From: Pseudomonadota bacterium
Lineage (GTDB): Bacteria > Myxococcota_A > UBA796 > GCA-2862545
Assembly: GCA_002862545.1 (NCBI GenBank)
Contig: PKDJ01000295.1
Location: 1-53,508 of the forward strand
DNA: 53,508 nucleotides
Direction of reading: 5' to 3'
The notes under the pieces are model-generated. The model searched no databases. It worked only from the letters and a program-made list of their open reading frames with translations, and was not told the DNA's origin. The first letter of the stretch is position 1. Each line of letters opens with the position of its first letter. This document shows, one piece after another, positions 43,206 through 51,683 of this stretch. Both the position numbers and the translations under genes were made by a program.

Positions 43206-43766
43206 TCAGGGACGCACTCGAAGCGTCCGGCCGAGCGCCTCGTTGAGGAGCGCATCGACGCTGCCTGGCTCCTTCAGCAGGAGCCCGTCCACCGCGTAGA
43301 TCACCGTGTAGCGGTCCTTCGCCGCGACACAGAGCGTACCGGTCGGGGGCCCGGCGTTCCGCTTGTTCACCAAGTAGCAGAGGTTGACCTCGCCCCACGT
43401 GAGCGGCGACGGCTCCAGCGGCACCCGGACCCAGTCGAGACTCCGCGAGAAGACGCGAACCCCAAGCTCGAGGTCTTCGACCTGATGCGGCTTGCTTGGG
43501 CGGTGGTAGCCGACCATCACGTTGTGGTGCAGGTAGTCCACCTGGCCCTTGGAGTCCTCGGGCGCGTAGGTGTAGTGGATGTCGATGGTTCCGTCCGCCA
43601 GGCGTGCGACCTCGACCTTCTCGGCGGTGCGGTCCCAGGCGAGGCCCTCCAGCCGACTCGAGAGCTCTGGAAGTCCAACCAACAGACCCCGGTGCTCGGA
43701 GGTCACCTCGAGAGGCTCGGAGGGTGGGGCCTCGGCTAGCGCTGCGCCCAGCAAGAACCAGAGCAT
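43206..43766 (-). CDS. Secreted protein of unknown function
   Basis: 186 residues. MLWFLLGAALAEAPP is a short signal peptide. The mature protein is beta-rich: EKVEVARLADGTIDIHYTY, GQVDYLHHNVMVGYHR, VRVFSRSLDWVRVPL, LCYLVNKRNAG and GTLCVAAKDRYTVIYAVDG. Two cysteines may form a disulfide. No family recognised. It starts 3 bp after the stop of the lipoprotein gene at 43770-44384, so the two form an operon. Confidence 0.65.
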   Translation of the reverse strand: MLWFLLGAALAEAPPSEPLEVTSEHRGLLVGLPELSSRLEGLAWDRTAEKVEVARLADGTIDIHYTYAPEDSKGQVDYLHHNVMVGYHRPSKPHQVEDLELGVRVFSRSLDWVRVPLEPSPLTWGEVNLCYLVNKRNAGPPTGTLCVAAKDRYTVIYAVDGLLLKEPGSVDALLNEALGRTLRVRP

Positions 43767-43769
43767 GGG

Positions 43770-44384
43770 TCAGTCCATGAGGATGGTGAGCATGCGGAAG
43801 CGGCCATCCTCGACCGGGATGCCCGAGCCACCCGCGCTGTACAGCGTGCAGGAGAAGGTCCCCTCGGTGATCCCCCAGATGCGCAAGCCGTCTTGGGTCG
43901 CTCCCCCCTCGTAGAGGTCGTGACGCGAGACGTTGAAGGTGGCCCCAGACTCATCGCCCCGACTGACGCTGCACCACCAGTCGATCTGGTTCACGTCCCA
44001 GAAGATGATGTTGATGCCCGGCAGCTCGACATCATCGTCATCCGCATTGCGCGTCATGGTGCCGTAGTCGTTCAGGCCCTTCTTGTAGACCTGGAACGAC
44101 TCGGTCTGATCGGGCGGGCCGTCGAAGAGTCCAACGGCCTCGATCCGCATCCGGTCGCGTACTTCGCCGAAGGTCGTCGACTGTGCATGCACGTTCTGAT
44201 CGGACCAGGCACTGTCGTAGGCCTCGAGCCGCATGCCCTCGAGACCCGAGGTCGAGGCGACCTCGAAGGGCTTCCCGTCAATCGTCGCTTGGATGAAGAA
44301 GTCAGGCAGGGGTGCCGCCGTGTCGGCACCATCCTTGCCGCCGCACGCGCCCAGTGCGAGGGTGACCACCAGCAGCCTGCGCAT
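43770..44384 (-). CDS. Lipoprotein of unknown function
   Basis: 204 residues. MRRLLVVTLALGAC is a lipoprotein signal with the acidic tether GGKDGADTAAP. GGAGG lies six bases before ATG 44384. The mature domain begins FFIQATIDGKPFEVAST, a phrase typical of small calycin-like/DUF6252-type lipoprotein domains, and continues with several beta-strands (GTFSCTLYSAGG, GRFRMLTILMD). Role unknown. Upstream partner of the gene at 43206-43766. Confidence 0.7.
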   Translation of the reverse strand: MRRLLVVTLALGACGGKDGADTAAPLPDFFIQATIDGKPFEVASTSGLEGMRLEAYDSAWSDQNVHAQSTTFGEVRDRMRIEAVGLFDGPPDQTESFQVYKKGLNDYGTMTRNADDDDVELPGINIIFWDVNQIDWWCSVSRGDESGATFNVSRHDLYEGGATQDGLRIWGITEGTFSCTLYSAGGSGIPVEDGRFRMLTILMD

Positions 44385-44466
44385 TCATTTCCTCCGTACA
44401 CGTTGGATGCTACTCCAACAATGCCCGGCCGACCGGTCTGGACGGTCAAGCCTTCGTGGAGGTCGC

Positions 44467-45252
44467 TTGCGCTGTGCACTGCTCCTGCTCGTCCTGACTG
44501 CCTGTGGCAGTGACTCGAGTACCCAGGCTTCCGAGGCAACGACTCCGCCTCTCGAGCCTCCCTCCGAGACCGTCCCCAGCTGCACGGGCGACGTGCGGGA
44601 GGTGAGCTTCAGCACTGCGGACGGTGAGACCCTCGCCGCTGATCATCACGTCGCTGCCGAGCCGGGCCGCGGGGCGATCGTGCTCTTCCACATGATCCCA
44701 CCCGGCAATGATCGCACGGGCTACCCCAAGCGCGTGCGTGAGGTGCTCTCCGACCTCGGCGTGACAGTCCTGAACGTCGACCGCCGCGGCGCCGGTGCCT
44801 CGTCCGGGGATCCGGAGTCGGCCTACACCGGAGCAGGTGCCCGTCTCGACATGGAGGCGGCCGTTCGCTACCTCCTCGACGAAGACGCAGGCTGCACCGT
44901 CTCTCCAGACAAGCTGCTCCTGGTGGGTGCCAGCAACGGCACCACATCCGTACACGACTACACGGCCGAGCACGACACGGCGCTACCCGATCCCGCGGCC
45001 GTCGTGTGGATGTCCCCCGGGACCTACACCGAGACGCAGGTCCCCGTGACAGGTAGCGAAACGGAGGCCACACCTGTGCTGTGGCTCTACCCGACGAACG
45101 AGGCCTACAGTGGCGACTTCATCGGGGGCTCCTCGAGCTGGGAGTTCGTCGAGCGGGGCAGTGTGCACGGCACGCAGATGTTCGACGGAGGACAGCTCGA
45201 AGCCGACACCGTGGCCGACCTTGTGTCGTGGGTCGAGCGCTGGATCCTCTGA
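44467..45252 (+). CDS. Alpha/beta-hydrolase lipoprotein (dienelactone-hydrolase-like)
   Basis: 261 residues from TTG 44467, chosen because GGAGG lies four bases upstream and it gives the lipoprotein signal LRCALLLLVLTAC. The hydrolase core: GAIVLFHMIPPGNDRTGYP (oxyanion region), VTVLNVDRRGAGASSGDP, KLLLVGASNGTTSV with Ser156, and SVHGTQMFDGG with the probable catalytic His. Lid regions are small. It probably cleaves esters at the cell surface or in the periplasm. A strong bidirectional terminator follows. Confidence 0.75.
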   Translation: MRCALLLLVLTACGSDSSTQASEATTPPLEPPSETVPSCTGDVREVSFSTADGETLAADHHVAAEPGRGAIVLFHMIPPGNDRTGYPKRVREVLSDLGVTVLNVDRRGAGASSGDPESAYTGAGARLDMEAAVRYLLDEDAGCTVSPDKLLLVGASNGTTSVHDYTAEHDTALPDPAAVVWMSPGTYTETQVPVTGSETEATPVLWLYPTNEAYSGDFIGGSSSWEFVERGSVHGTQMFDGGQLEADTVADLVSWVERWIL

Positions 45253-45265
45253 CCAAGACGAGCAA

Positions 45266-45291
45266 CGCCCGGTCGGCGTACCGACCGGGCG
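45266..45291. terminator. Bidirectional terminator hairpin
   Basis: An 11-bp perfect stem (CGCCCGGTCGG with CCGACCGGGCG) with the 4-nt loop CGTA sits in the 58 bp between convergent genes, 14 bp after the hydrolase stop and 20 bp before the RRM gene's stop. It can serve both. Confidence 0.8.
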
Positions 45292-45310
45292 CTGCCGTGT
45301 CTGTGAGCGA

Positions 45311-45724
45311 CTACCAGCGATCGCCGCCGCCGCCGCCGCCGCCGCCGTAGCCGCCGCCGCCGCGTCCACCGCCGCCGCCGCCGTAGCCACCACGGCCACC
45401 GCCGCCGCCGCCGTAGCCGCCGCGACCGCCGCCACCGAAGCCGCCGCGACCGCCGCCGCCACGACCACCGCCACCGCGACGGTCCTGGGCCTCATTCACC
45501 CGGATGGTGCGACCGTGCAGGTCGGCTCCAGCCATCTCCTGCATGGCGCGATCGGCGTCTTCGTCGTTCTCGAAGGTCACGAACCCGAACCCGCGGGACC
45601 GACCGGTCTCACGATCCGTGATCACCTTGGCCTCAAGCACCTCGCCGAACTCGGCGAAGGCCTCGTGGAGACCAGCATCATCCGTGGCCCATGCAAGGCC
45701 GCCCACAAACAGCTTCTTCGACAT
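45311..45724 (-). CDS. RRM RNA-binding protein with Gly/Arg/Tyr-rich tail
   Basis: 137 residues from ATG 45724. One RNA-recognition motif with intact RNP2 (LFVGGL, 5-10) and RNP1 (RGFGFVTF, 44-51), followed by a tail of GGGGRGG and GGYGGGG repeats ending DRW. This is the layout of cyanobacterial and myxobacterial Rbp proteins, which resemble eukaryotic glycine-rich cold-induced RNA-binding proteins. The tail is RGG-like and could drive phase separation or RNA contacts. Its DNA is a run of GCC/CCG triplets prone to slippage. A UUCG-capped hairpin sits just before its ribosome binding site. Confidence 0.93.
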   Translation of the reverse strand: MSKKLFVGGLAWATDDAGLHEAFAEFGEVLEAKVITDRETGRSRGFGFVTFENDEDADRAMQEMAGADLHGRTIRVNEAQDRRGGGGRGGGGRGGFGGGGRGGYGGGGGGRGGYGGGGGGRGGGGYGGGGGGGGDRW

Positions 45725-45738
45725 TCTCGATTCCTTCT

Positions 45739-45763
45739 GGATGTCCACCCGAAGGTGGCATCC
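45739..45763 (-). promoter_or_regulatory. UUCG-tetraloop hairpin in the RRM gene leader
   Basis: On the minus strand the leader reads GGATG-CCACC-UUCG-GGUGG-A-CAUCC: a 10-bp stem with one bulged A, capped by a C(UUCG)G tetraloop, the most stable RNA tetraloop class. It ends about 14 nt before the ATG, right beside the AAGGA ribosome binding site. It may bind the RRM protein itself or adjust translation with temperature. Confidence 0.5.
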
Positions 45764-45949
45764 CCTCTGCGACGGGTTTCCGGGTCCCGCGCCCTCCAGC
45801 CGGTTGTCCGGCCGACCTGTATGGCGCCTTCACGCCGCCAGGGCATCTCTGCTCCCAACCACGCAATCAACGCCTACGCGCAGCACCTAATCGGAGATCG
45901 CTGTGACCGCCCGTCGCACTCGACAGAAAGGGACTTCCTGCAGCCCTGG

Positions 45950-48900
45950 TCAGTCGATCTCGCGTGAGCGACCCCTGAGCTTGACTCCGACCATCACCCG
46001 AAGTGGCGCCGTCGGTCGAGCCCCGAGGGGACGCCAAGATACGACCGCTGCCGTGTTCAGCACGTTGCTCGCGGTGGTGTACAGCTCGACGCGCTCGCCG
46101 GGACGGATCGCTGCGGATGCATCGAGCAGGACGAGGGCCGGCACATCCTCCGTCGTGAGCGGCCCCTGGCTCGCCGAGTCGCGCATTCCCGAGCGGGCTG
46201 TCGCTGCGAGCGCTGCACTCCACCTCCGATGCTCCGCAGCCAGCTGCGCCGCACCCTGGTGAACCGGAACATAGGGGAGCCAGTCCCCCTTCTCCACATC
46301 ACCGAACTGGTCGAAGTTGGACGAGAACGAGCTCTGGAAGGCCGAGACCGTCAGCGTGTGTGTCGCGGAGACATCCAGGGCGACGCCCGCTGGCAAGAGG
46401 AACGACTTCCCGAGGAGGCTCTCAGTGCCCACCATCTCGACCTCGCCGCCATCGTACTGGGTGTCGATGGCCTCATCGAGGCAGCCACTGGCGAACGTGC
46501 AGGCACTGGTCAGGTTCGCATAGGCATTCGAGAACCCGACCAACTCCGCCCGAAAATCGATCGTCGACGCGCGAAGTCCGACCTCGGTGTTCCAGCTCTG
46601 CTCTGGCAAGACACCGGGATCGGAGCCCGGCGCGACCGGGCTGAAGCCCCGATGGATGCCCGTGAAGGCATCGAGCCATGGCGTGAGCGACACAAGGGCC
46701 CCCACTCCGGGAAGCAGTGCGGTAGTGGTCTGCCAGTCTTCGGGGCGCTCGTCGGCACCCTCGAAGCGTGTCCGGACATGCTCTACGCGGGCGCCCCCCT
46801 GGAGCGAGAGCGGACCCACATCGAAGGTCTCGTGGAGGTGCCCGGCGAGCGCACGCGCCCGGGTGAGGGCATCGAGGTTGACGACCCGCCCTCCGGCGCG
46901 CCGGAGCACACCACTCCGCATGTGATGCGGAACCTCGTACTGCAGACGCAGCACGTCGTCAGCATGGACGCGAAGGCCTCCCTCGAGCCGGCTGGAGATC
47001 ACGTCTCCTCGAGCACTCCAGCGGGCACGGCTCTGCACACCATAGGCATGAAATCGGCGATCGTTGGTCCCAATGAGCAGCCGCTCCGCCTCGGTCGAGT
47101 CCTCCTCTCCCCTCAGCACGGCGAGCAGGACCCCTGCCCGCCCTTCACCTGTGCCCTGCATCAGCGCGTGCATGTCGACGGAGGGGTCTTCGAAGCGGTT
47201 GAACTTCGTCCAGCTTCGATCGAGGAAGTGGTGGTAGGCGACGGTGCGGGCATCGAACACCTCACCGATGCGCACGGGCCACGAAGCCTCGACCTGCGTG
47301 CGGTGCCACTCCATCAGTCCGAGCTGGGTCGCGGCGTAGCGACGCCACGGCTGGGCCTCGAAGTCGTCAGGCGTCAGCCCCAAGTAGGTCTCGTGCGAGC
47401 GCTCGCGGCTGTAGCCGAGCTTGAGCTCCAGCGCGTGCACACTCTCGGCGTCCGGGTCCGAGCCGAGCCGCCCCTTGAACATCACCTCTGTGCGGTCGAA
47501 TCCGGTAGGACCACCGCCATCGAGTGTCTTGAACCCCGTCGAGCCCACCTCCACGGCCTCGAGGAGGACACCCGAGCGGCCATCTCCGGTGCCGGTCCAC
47601 GCATGAACCTTGCCGGTAGGCCAGTAGCCAGCGGCTACATCGATGGCTCCGTCTGGCGCATCCGGCACCCCACGCGTCACCAGGTTGACGGTGCCACCCA
47701 CGGTGTTCGGCCCATACTGAACCGCCGAGGCTCCCTTGAAGACCTCGACCGACGTCATCCGGGTGGTCATCGGGAAGTAGTACGCCGCAGGAGCGGCATA
47801 CGGCGCGGGCGCGAGGAGGACCCCGTCCTCCATGAGCGTGATCTTGGCGCTGCGGTTGGAGTTGGCGCCCCGGATGCCGATGTTCGGCCGAAGTCCGAAG
47901 CCATCCTCCTCACGCACGGTCACGCCTGGAACCGTCGCCAAGACCTTGTGGATGTCGTCGTGCTCGAAGCGCTCCAGCTGCTCTTCGGTCACCTCATGGG
48001 CCGAGCCCGCGACCTCTGGCAGTCCCTCGTCGCCGACGACGAGGATCTCGTAGTCGAGATCGTCACTGGGCACCTCGTCGTCCGCCTGCGCCAGTGCCGA
48101 GAGGAAGGCAGCCCCCAGCGGCGCGAGCGGTGCCCAGGAGCGTCCGATCTCGACGAGAGGCCCCAGCCACGCAGAGGCGAGGTCATCCCCATGGTTTCGC
48201 GAAGCGACTCCAAACCTCTCGGGAGGCCGCTCGGCGAGCAGGAGGGTCCCACCGAGACGGTCCCAGATGGCGAGCCAGGTGCCGAAGTTGGTGCGCTCGG
48301 TCTCGGGTGCGTGGTGCAGCTGATGCTGGGCTGGGCTGATCAGCCACGCCTCGAGACGTCCCCAGGACCACCACACGTGGCTGTGACGAAGGTTCCCGCT
48401 GATCAGATTCAAGGTCCAGCCGATCCCGTGCACGCCGAGGACCGTCCAGCCCAGGCTCCCCCCTCGAAAGAGCCAGTAGAAGCCGCCGGCAACCAGGCCT
48501 GTGACGACGACACCGCGCAGCTCGTACAGGAACGACTCGAGCGGGTGGATGCGGTGGAAGGTGAGCGGAGTGAGGGTCTCCGCACTGTGATGAACCTGGT
48601 GCAGCGACCACAGCGCAGGCACTGCGTGCATCAGGCGGTGCAGGACATACCGACTCGCATCCCACGCGACGAACAGCGTGACCGCATAGAGCGCCGGCAG
48701 GGCCCACTCGGGCACCCCGTCGAGCTCCGGTCGACCCACGTAGCGGTCGAGCCGCCGAACCAGGTGCGTCGCGAGCCACCAGGCTGTGAACAGAGCGGGC
48801 CAAGCCCCCAGTGCTCGCAAGGCCTGACGACCGAGCAAGAGCTGCATGTCCAGCGCACTGGACCGAGACAGCCACGCGGACCGCTCCGAGCGGCCGGTCC

Positions 48901-49000
48901 ACACCTGCACCAGCCAGCCGATTGCCGCTGCCGCTAGGAGTGCAACCCACCATGTCCGCGAGGCGGGGTCGAGGAATGGTGCGAGGAGGTCACTCATCAC
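45950..49000 (-). CDS. Fusion of fatty-acid hydroxylase/sterol desaturase and TonB-dependent receptor
   Basis: 1016 residues in one uninterrupted frame. Residues 1-270 are an integral-membrane fatty-acid hydroxylase with about four membrane spans and di-iron histidine boxes HRLMH (121-125), HQVHH (134-138) and HQLHH (226-230). Residues 287-306 (GRSWAPLAPLGAAFLSALAQ) look like a signal peptide with a cleavage site near AQA-DDE. A TonB-box-like YEILVVG (318-323) follows, then a plug domain (IHKVLATVPGV, IGIRGANSNRSAKITLMEDG, VQYGPNTVGGTVNLVTR, through 443) of the FecA-like kind and a full-length barrel. There is no in-frame start at the junction. The parts belong in different membranes, so I infer cleavage after export. 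Last gene of an operon, 3 bp after the imelysin gene. Confidence 0.85.
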   Translation of the reverse strand: MMSDLLAPFLDPASRTWWVALLAAAAIGWLVQVWTGRSERSAWLSRSSALDMQLLLGRQALRALGAWPALFTAWWLATHLVRRLDRYVGRPELDGVPEWALPALYAVTLFVAWDASRYVLHRLMHAVPALWSLHQVHHSAETLTPLTFHRIHPLESFLYELRGVVVTGLVAGGFYWLFRGGSLGWTVLGVHGIGWTLNLISGNLRHSHVWWSWGRLEAWLISPAQHQLHHAPETERTNFGTWLAIWDRLGGTLLLAERPPERFGVASRNHGDDLASAWLGPLVEIGRSWAPLAPLGAAFLSALAQADDEVPSDDLDYEILVVGDEGLPEVAGSAHEVTEEQLERFEHDDIHKVLATVPGVTVREEDGFGLRPNIGIRGANSNRSAKITLMEDGVLLAPAPYAAPAAYYFPMTTRMTSVEVFKGASAVQYGPNTVGGTVNLVTRGVPDAPDGAIDVAAGYWPTGKVHAWTGTGDGRSGVLLEAVEVGSTGFKTLDGGGPTGFDRTEVMFKGRLGSDPDAESVHALELKLGYSRERSHETYLGLTPDDFEAQPWRRYAATQLGLMEWHRTQVEASWPVRIGEVFDARTVAYHHFLDRSWTKFNRFEDPSVDMHALMQGTGEGRAGVLLAVLRGEEDSTEAERLLIGTNDRRFHAYGVQSRARWSARGDVISSRLEGGLRVHADDVLRLQYEVPHHMRSGVLRRAGGRVVNLDALTRARALAGHLHETFDVGPLSLQGGARVEHVRTRFEGADERPEDWQTTTALLPGVGALVSLTPWLDAFTGIHRGFSPVAPGSDPGVLPEQSWNTEVGLRASTIDFRAELVGFSNAYANLTSACTFASGCLDEAIDTQYDGGEVEMVGTESLLGKSFLLPAGVALDVSATHTLTVSAFQSSFSSNFDQFGDVEKGDWLPYVPVHQGAAQLAAEHRRWSAALAATARSGMRDSASQGPLTTEDVPALVLLDASAAIRPGERVELYTTASNVLNTAAVVSWRPLGARPTAPLRVMVGVKLRGRSREID

Positions 49001-49003
49001 GAT

Positions 49004-50158
49004 TCAGTCGTTGTCTCCTGCAGCCTCGGCAGGAATCTCGAGTGACAGCACCGTGGTGAGGTCATTCTTGAGCAGGTCTGTCACGCCACCGACCGCGGAG
49101 TGCAGCGCCTCCAAGTCGTCGAGGTCAGAAGACAGGGCCTCGTCGATGGGCAAGTCGACAGCCGGCAGAGCGGCTTCGACTCCGTCCGTTGCCTGCAGGA
49201 TGGCCTCGGTGAGATCGCCATGACCCAGCTCGATCAGCAGATCGTCCATGCCAGCCCCCTCGCCACCCGTGAACAGGCTTCGGAAGCCCACCATGTTCGC
49301 CTCCAGCGCTCGGATAGACAGGCCGGAAGGCAGGTGCTCGACGCTCTCCGGACACTGCTCCTGACCGCAGTCTCGCAGCCCGAGTGGAGCGGCGAGCTTG
49401 CGATCCTTCACGCCCGTCTCGACGTAGAACAGACCGTGGAAAATGGCCGTCAGCGCCTCGTCCGACGTGGCGTATGGCGACGATGCGGTGCCAGGGCCCG
49501 CCAGGGCATCACCAAATCCAGCCCACTCTTGCTGGAGAGACGCGCTCGTCGACAACAGATCATCGGCGAGAGCCCGCGCATGGTTCGCACGTGCCGAGCG
49601 GACACCTGAGTCCCCAAGCGCGCTCCACGTCCCGTCGCTGTTGATGGAGACCTGGCTCGGACACCCATTTCCCGTGCCTTCGACGAAGAGCAGGTGCTCC
49701 AGAGCATCTAGGCCCCGGACGTTGACCAGCGCCGTGTCGAAGTAGGCCCCCACCCAGTCACCCGCCACCGTCTCCTGGTCGACACGGCAGGGGTTCACGG
49801 TGGGCCAGGAGTAGACCGTGTCGCGAAGGTCCTTGCCGCCTGGCGCCACCAGCGCCGATGCGGTCGGACCGATCTGGTGCACCTCACACTCCTGCCAGGC
49901 TAGCATCGCTACCTGCCAAGCTTCCTGGACGGACGCGCGGTCTTCGCCGCCATCCCAATCCTCGACCGCATCGCGAAGCTGAATGACAGCCTCGGCAAAC
50001 CGGTCGATCGCAGGGATGACCACCTGCGGCGCTGCCGCCGAGAGCACATCTGCGACCTCGGTCGGCACCTGCTCCTCGCCTGCGCCGCCCCGTTCGAACG
50101 AGCCACCGCAAGCGCCCAGGAGTGCAACAAGCCAGAACTTACCAGCCGTTCTCACCAT
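49004..50158 (-). CDS. Imelysin-family periplasmic lipoprotein
   Basis: 384 residues from ATG 50158 (ATG codons at 50161 and 50164 are equivalent alternatives). TAGKFWLVALLGAC is a lipoprotein signal. The mature protein is the helical imelysin fold: AWQVAMLAWQECEVHQIGP, SWPTVNPCRVDQETV, VNVRGLDALEHLLFVEG, TAIFHGLFYVETGVKDRKLAAPLG. The metal motif G-x-H-x-x-E of classic imelysins reads GLDALE, as in the COG3489 subgroup where the His is replaced. Imelysins are iron-regulated and linked to iron uptake. It overlaps the DUF4856 gene by 20 bp and lies 3 bp before the receptor fusion gene, so all three are co-translated. Confidence 0.88.
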   Translation of the reverse strand: MVRTAGKFWLVALLGACGGSFERGGAGEEQVPTEVADVLSAAAPQVVIPAIDRFAEAVIQLRDAVEDWDGGEDRASVQEAWQVAMLAWQECEVHQIGPTASALVAPGGKDLRDTVYSWPTVNPCRVDQETVAGDWVGAYFDTALVNVRGLDALEHLLFVEGTGNGCPSQVSINSDGTWSALGDSGVRSARANHARALADDLLSTSASLQQEWAGFGDALAGPGTASSPYATSDEALTAIFHGLFYVETGVKDRKLAAPLGLRDCGQEQCPESVEHLPSGLSIRALEANMVGFRSLFTGGEGAGMDDLLIELGHGDLTEAILQATDGVEAALPAVDLPIDEALSSDLDDLEALHSAVGGVTDLLKNDLTTVLSLEIPAEAAGDND

Positions 50159-51662
50159 CATCATCACCCAGGTTGGCCTCATCGAAGCCATAGGCTGTGC
50201 CGAGCAGCGCACGCGCCGTGCGCAGATCGTCGGCGTAGTCGTCGTCGAGTCCGGCCACGACCGGAGCAGTCCCCACGAGGCCATGGAAGACCTCGAAGTC
50301 GCCGTCGGACATCGGCGAGCGCGGGTTGAACTGCATCACGAGAGCGAAGCCCTTCAGCTCGCCCCAGTGCTTGGCGTGGTCGTTGAAGCTGTAGTCCGGC
50401 GTGCCGTAGTCACCCATGTCCTGCAGGGTGTCATTGATGTAGTGCACGACGGTGGATGCAATCGCGTTCTCCCAGGCAGCGACCGCCTGGTCGCGGTGCC
50501 CCTGAAGCTCGGCGAACTGATCGTCGGAGAGACCACCGTAGTTCTCGGCGATGAGCATGCGGCCCTGCGCGAAGGCCTCCCAGGCCTGCTTCGTGAAGTC
50601 CGTTCCCACGACCGCGCCCCGGTCGCGCTTCGCGGCGTTGACAGAGTGCCCCCAGCAGACCTCGTACTTGAGATCGATGAGGCCATCGCCGTCGTAGTCG
50701 CTCGTACCGATGTCCGCGATCTGGTCGTCGGAGAGGTCGTAGTAGTCACGCGTCGCGCCGAAGTAGCCGAAGCCCTCGTCCCACTGGTGCTCGAGCGGCG
50801 TGTAGTTCTTGCCGTCGTCGTTGGCCGTGTGGTCGGAGAGCAGACCCTTACCCGGCTCGTCGTCGTCCAAGTAGTCATCGGTGCCCTGGCTGAAGGCGAC
50901 CGCTCCACGGGTGAACTTCTCGAGGAGCTGCTTGAGGTCGTGTCCCTCGGCCGTCACGTAGACCGCACCGACCGGCTCGCCGTCCGGGCCGGTGGGAATG
51001 TCACCGTTGGACCAGTTCACAGCGGCGTCGTCGAGCATGGCAACCCAGGCTCGCACCAGGCTCTCTGGCGTCGTCACACCCGGCGCCGGCCAGCCGACGA
51101 AGTCGACGGACCAGTCCTTGTGCTGACCGACCTCGTCGTTGCCCGCCATCTTGCCGAACAGATCCTTGTCGGAGGACACATCGTCGTAGGTGGTCTGCAG
51201 GATGGGCAGGTCAGCCGTGAAGCTGTGGTCGATGGAGCCGCCTACGGTGCTGTCGAACTCCAGGTAGAACATCATGTCCTCAGTCACCTCACCGGGGACC
51301 GGGAACCATCCTGCGTTGAGGCGATCCGTCATGCCGCTGACGTACGCCGTCATGTCTTCGATGAGCAGCTGGCGGAAGGTCTGGCCGCTGTAGGAGACCG
51401 AGCTCGCTCCGGACTCACCGCTGGCAAACTCGTAGTAGGTGGGAACCCCTGCGCCGTCCGTTGGCGTCGTCACAGTGTCGCCGGTGCCGCCCGTGGCCGT
51501 GCCGCCCGTGGCCGTGCCGCCCGTGGCCGTGCCGCCCGTGGCCGTGCCGCCCGTGGCCGTGCCGCCCGTGGCCGTGCCGCCCGTGTCTCCAGAGTCACCC
51601 TTGTCACCACCGCAGGCAGTCAGGACGCAGGCGAGAAGAACAGAAGCGCATCGTGTGCCCAT
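50139..51662 (-). CDS. DUF4856 lipoprotein
   Basis: 507 residues. CASVLLACVLTAC is a lipoprotein signal, followed by GGDKGDSGDTGG and a GGTAT repeat linker of about 35 residues. The rest matches DUF4856: YYEFASGESGASSVSYSGQ, GWPAPGVTTPESLVRAW, LEHQWDEGFGYFGATRDY, GRMLIAENYGG, LKGFALVMQFNP. DUF4856 proteins occur beside imelysins and TonB receptors, mainly in Bacteroidota, and probably bind iron or an iron complex outside the cell. First gene of the operon; a Fur-box-like site lies 22 bp upstream of the start. Confidence 0.88.
   Translation of the reverse strand: MGTRCASVLLACVLTACGGDKGDSGDTGGTATGGTATGGTATGGTATGGTATGGTATGGTGDTVTTPTDGAGVPTYYEFASGESGASSVSYSGQTFRQLLIEDMTAYVSGMTDRLNAGWFPVPGEVTEDMMFYLEFDSTVGGSIDHSFTADLPILQTTYDDVSSDKDLFGKMAGNDEVGQHKDWSVDFVGWPAPGVTTPESLVRAWVAMLDDAAVNWSNGDIPTGPDGEPVGAVYVTAEGHDLKQLLEKFTRGAVAFSQGTDDYLDDDEPGKGLLSDHTANDDGKNYTPLEHQWDEGFGYFGATRDYYDLSDDQIADIGTSDYDGDGLIDLKYEVCWGHSVNAAKRDRGAVVGTDFTKQAWEAFAQGRMLIAENYGGLSDDQFAELQGHRDQAVAAWENAIASTVVHYINDTLQDMGDYGTPDYSFNDHAKHWGELKGFALVMQFNPRSPMSDGDFEVFHGLVGTAPVVAGLDDDYADDLRTARALLGTAYGFDEANLGDDDGENGW
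51481..51585 (-). repeat. 15-bp tandem repeat, seven copies, in the DUF4856 gene
   Basis: Seven back-to-back copies of GCCGTGCCGCCCGTG (the first a variant) encode Gly-Gly-Thr-Ala-Thr linker units between the lipid anchor and the folded domain. The near-perfect identity at DNA level indicates recent slippage expansion. Frame is preserved because the unit is 15 bp. Confidence 0.92.
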
Positions 51663-51683
51663 CAGGGGCCTCCCAGTTGGAAT

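Noticed and set aside
45340..45480. CCG/GCC triplet runs considered as a separate repeat element
   Set aside because: They are simply the coding sequence of the Gly-rich tail of the RRM protein.
46229..48937. 902-codon plus-strand ORF opposite the hydroxylase-receptor gene
   Set aside because: It has no recognisable domain or signal and mirrors a clear protein on the other strand. In GC-rich DNA with GC-rich third positions such long antisense frames are expected.
51481..51585. Regular repeats considered as a CRISPR array
   Set aside because: The 15-bp units are contiguous with no spacers and encode a protein linker in frame.
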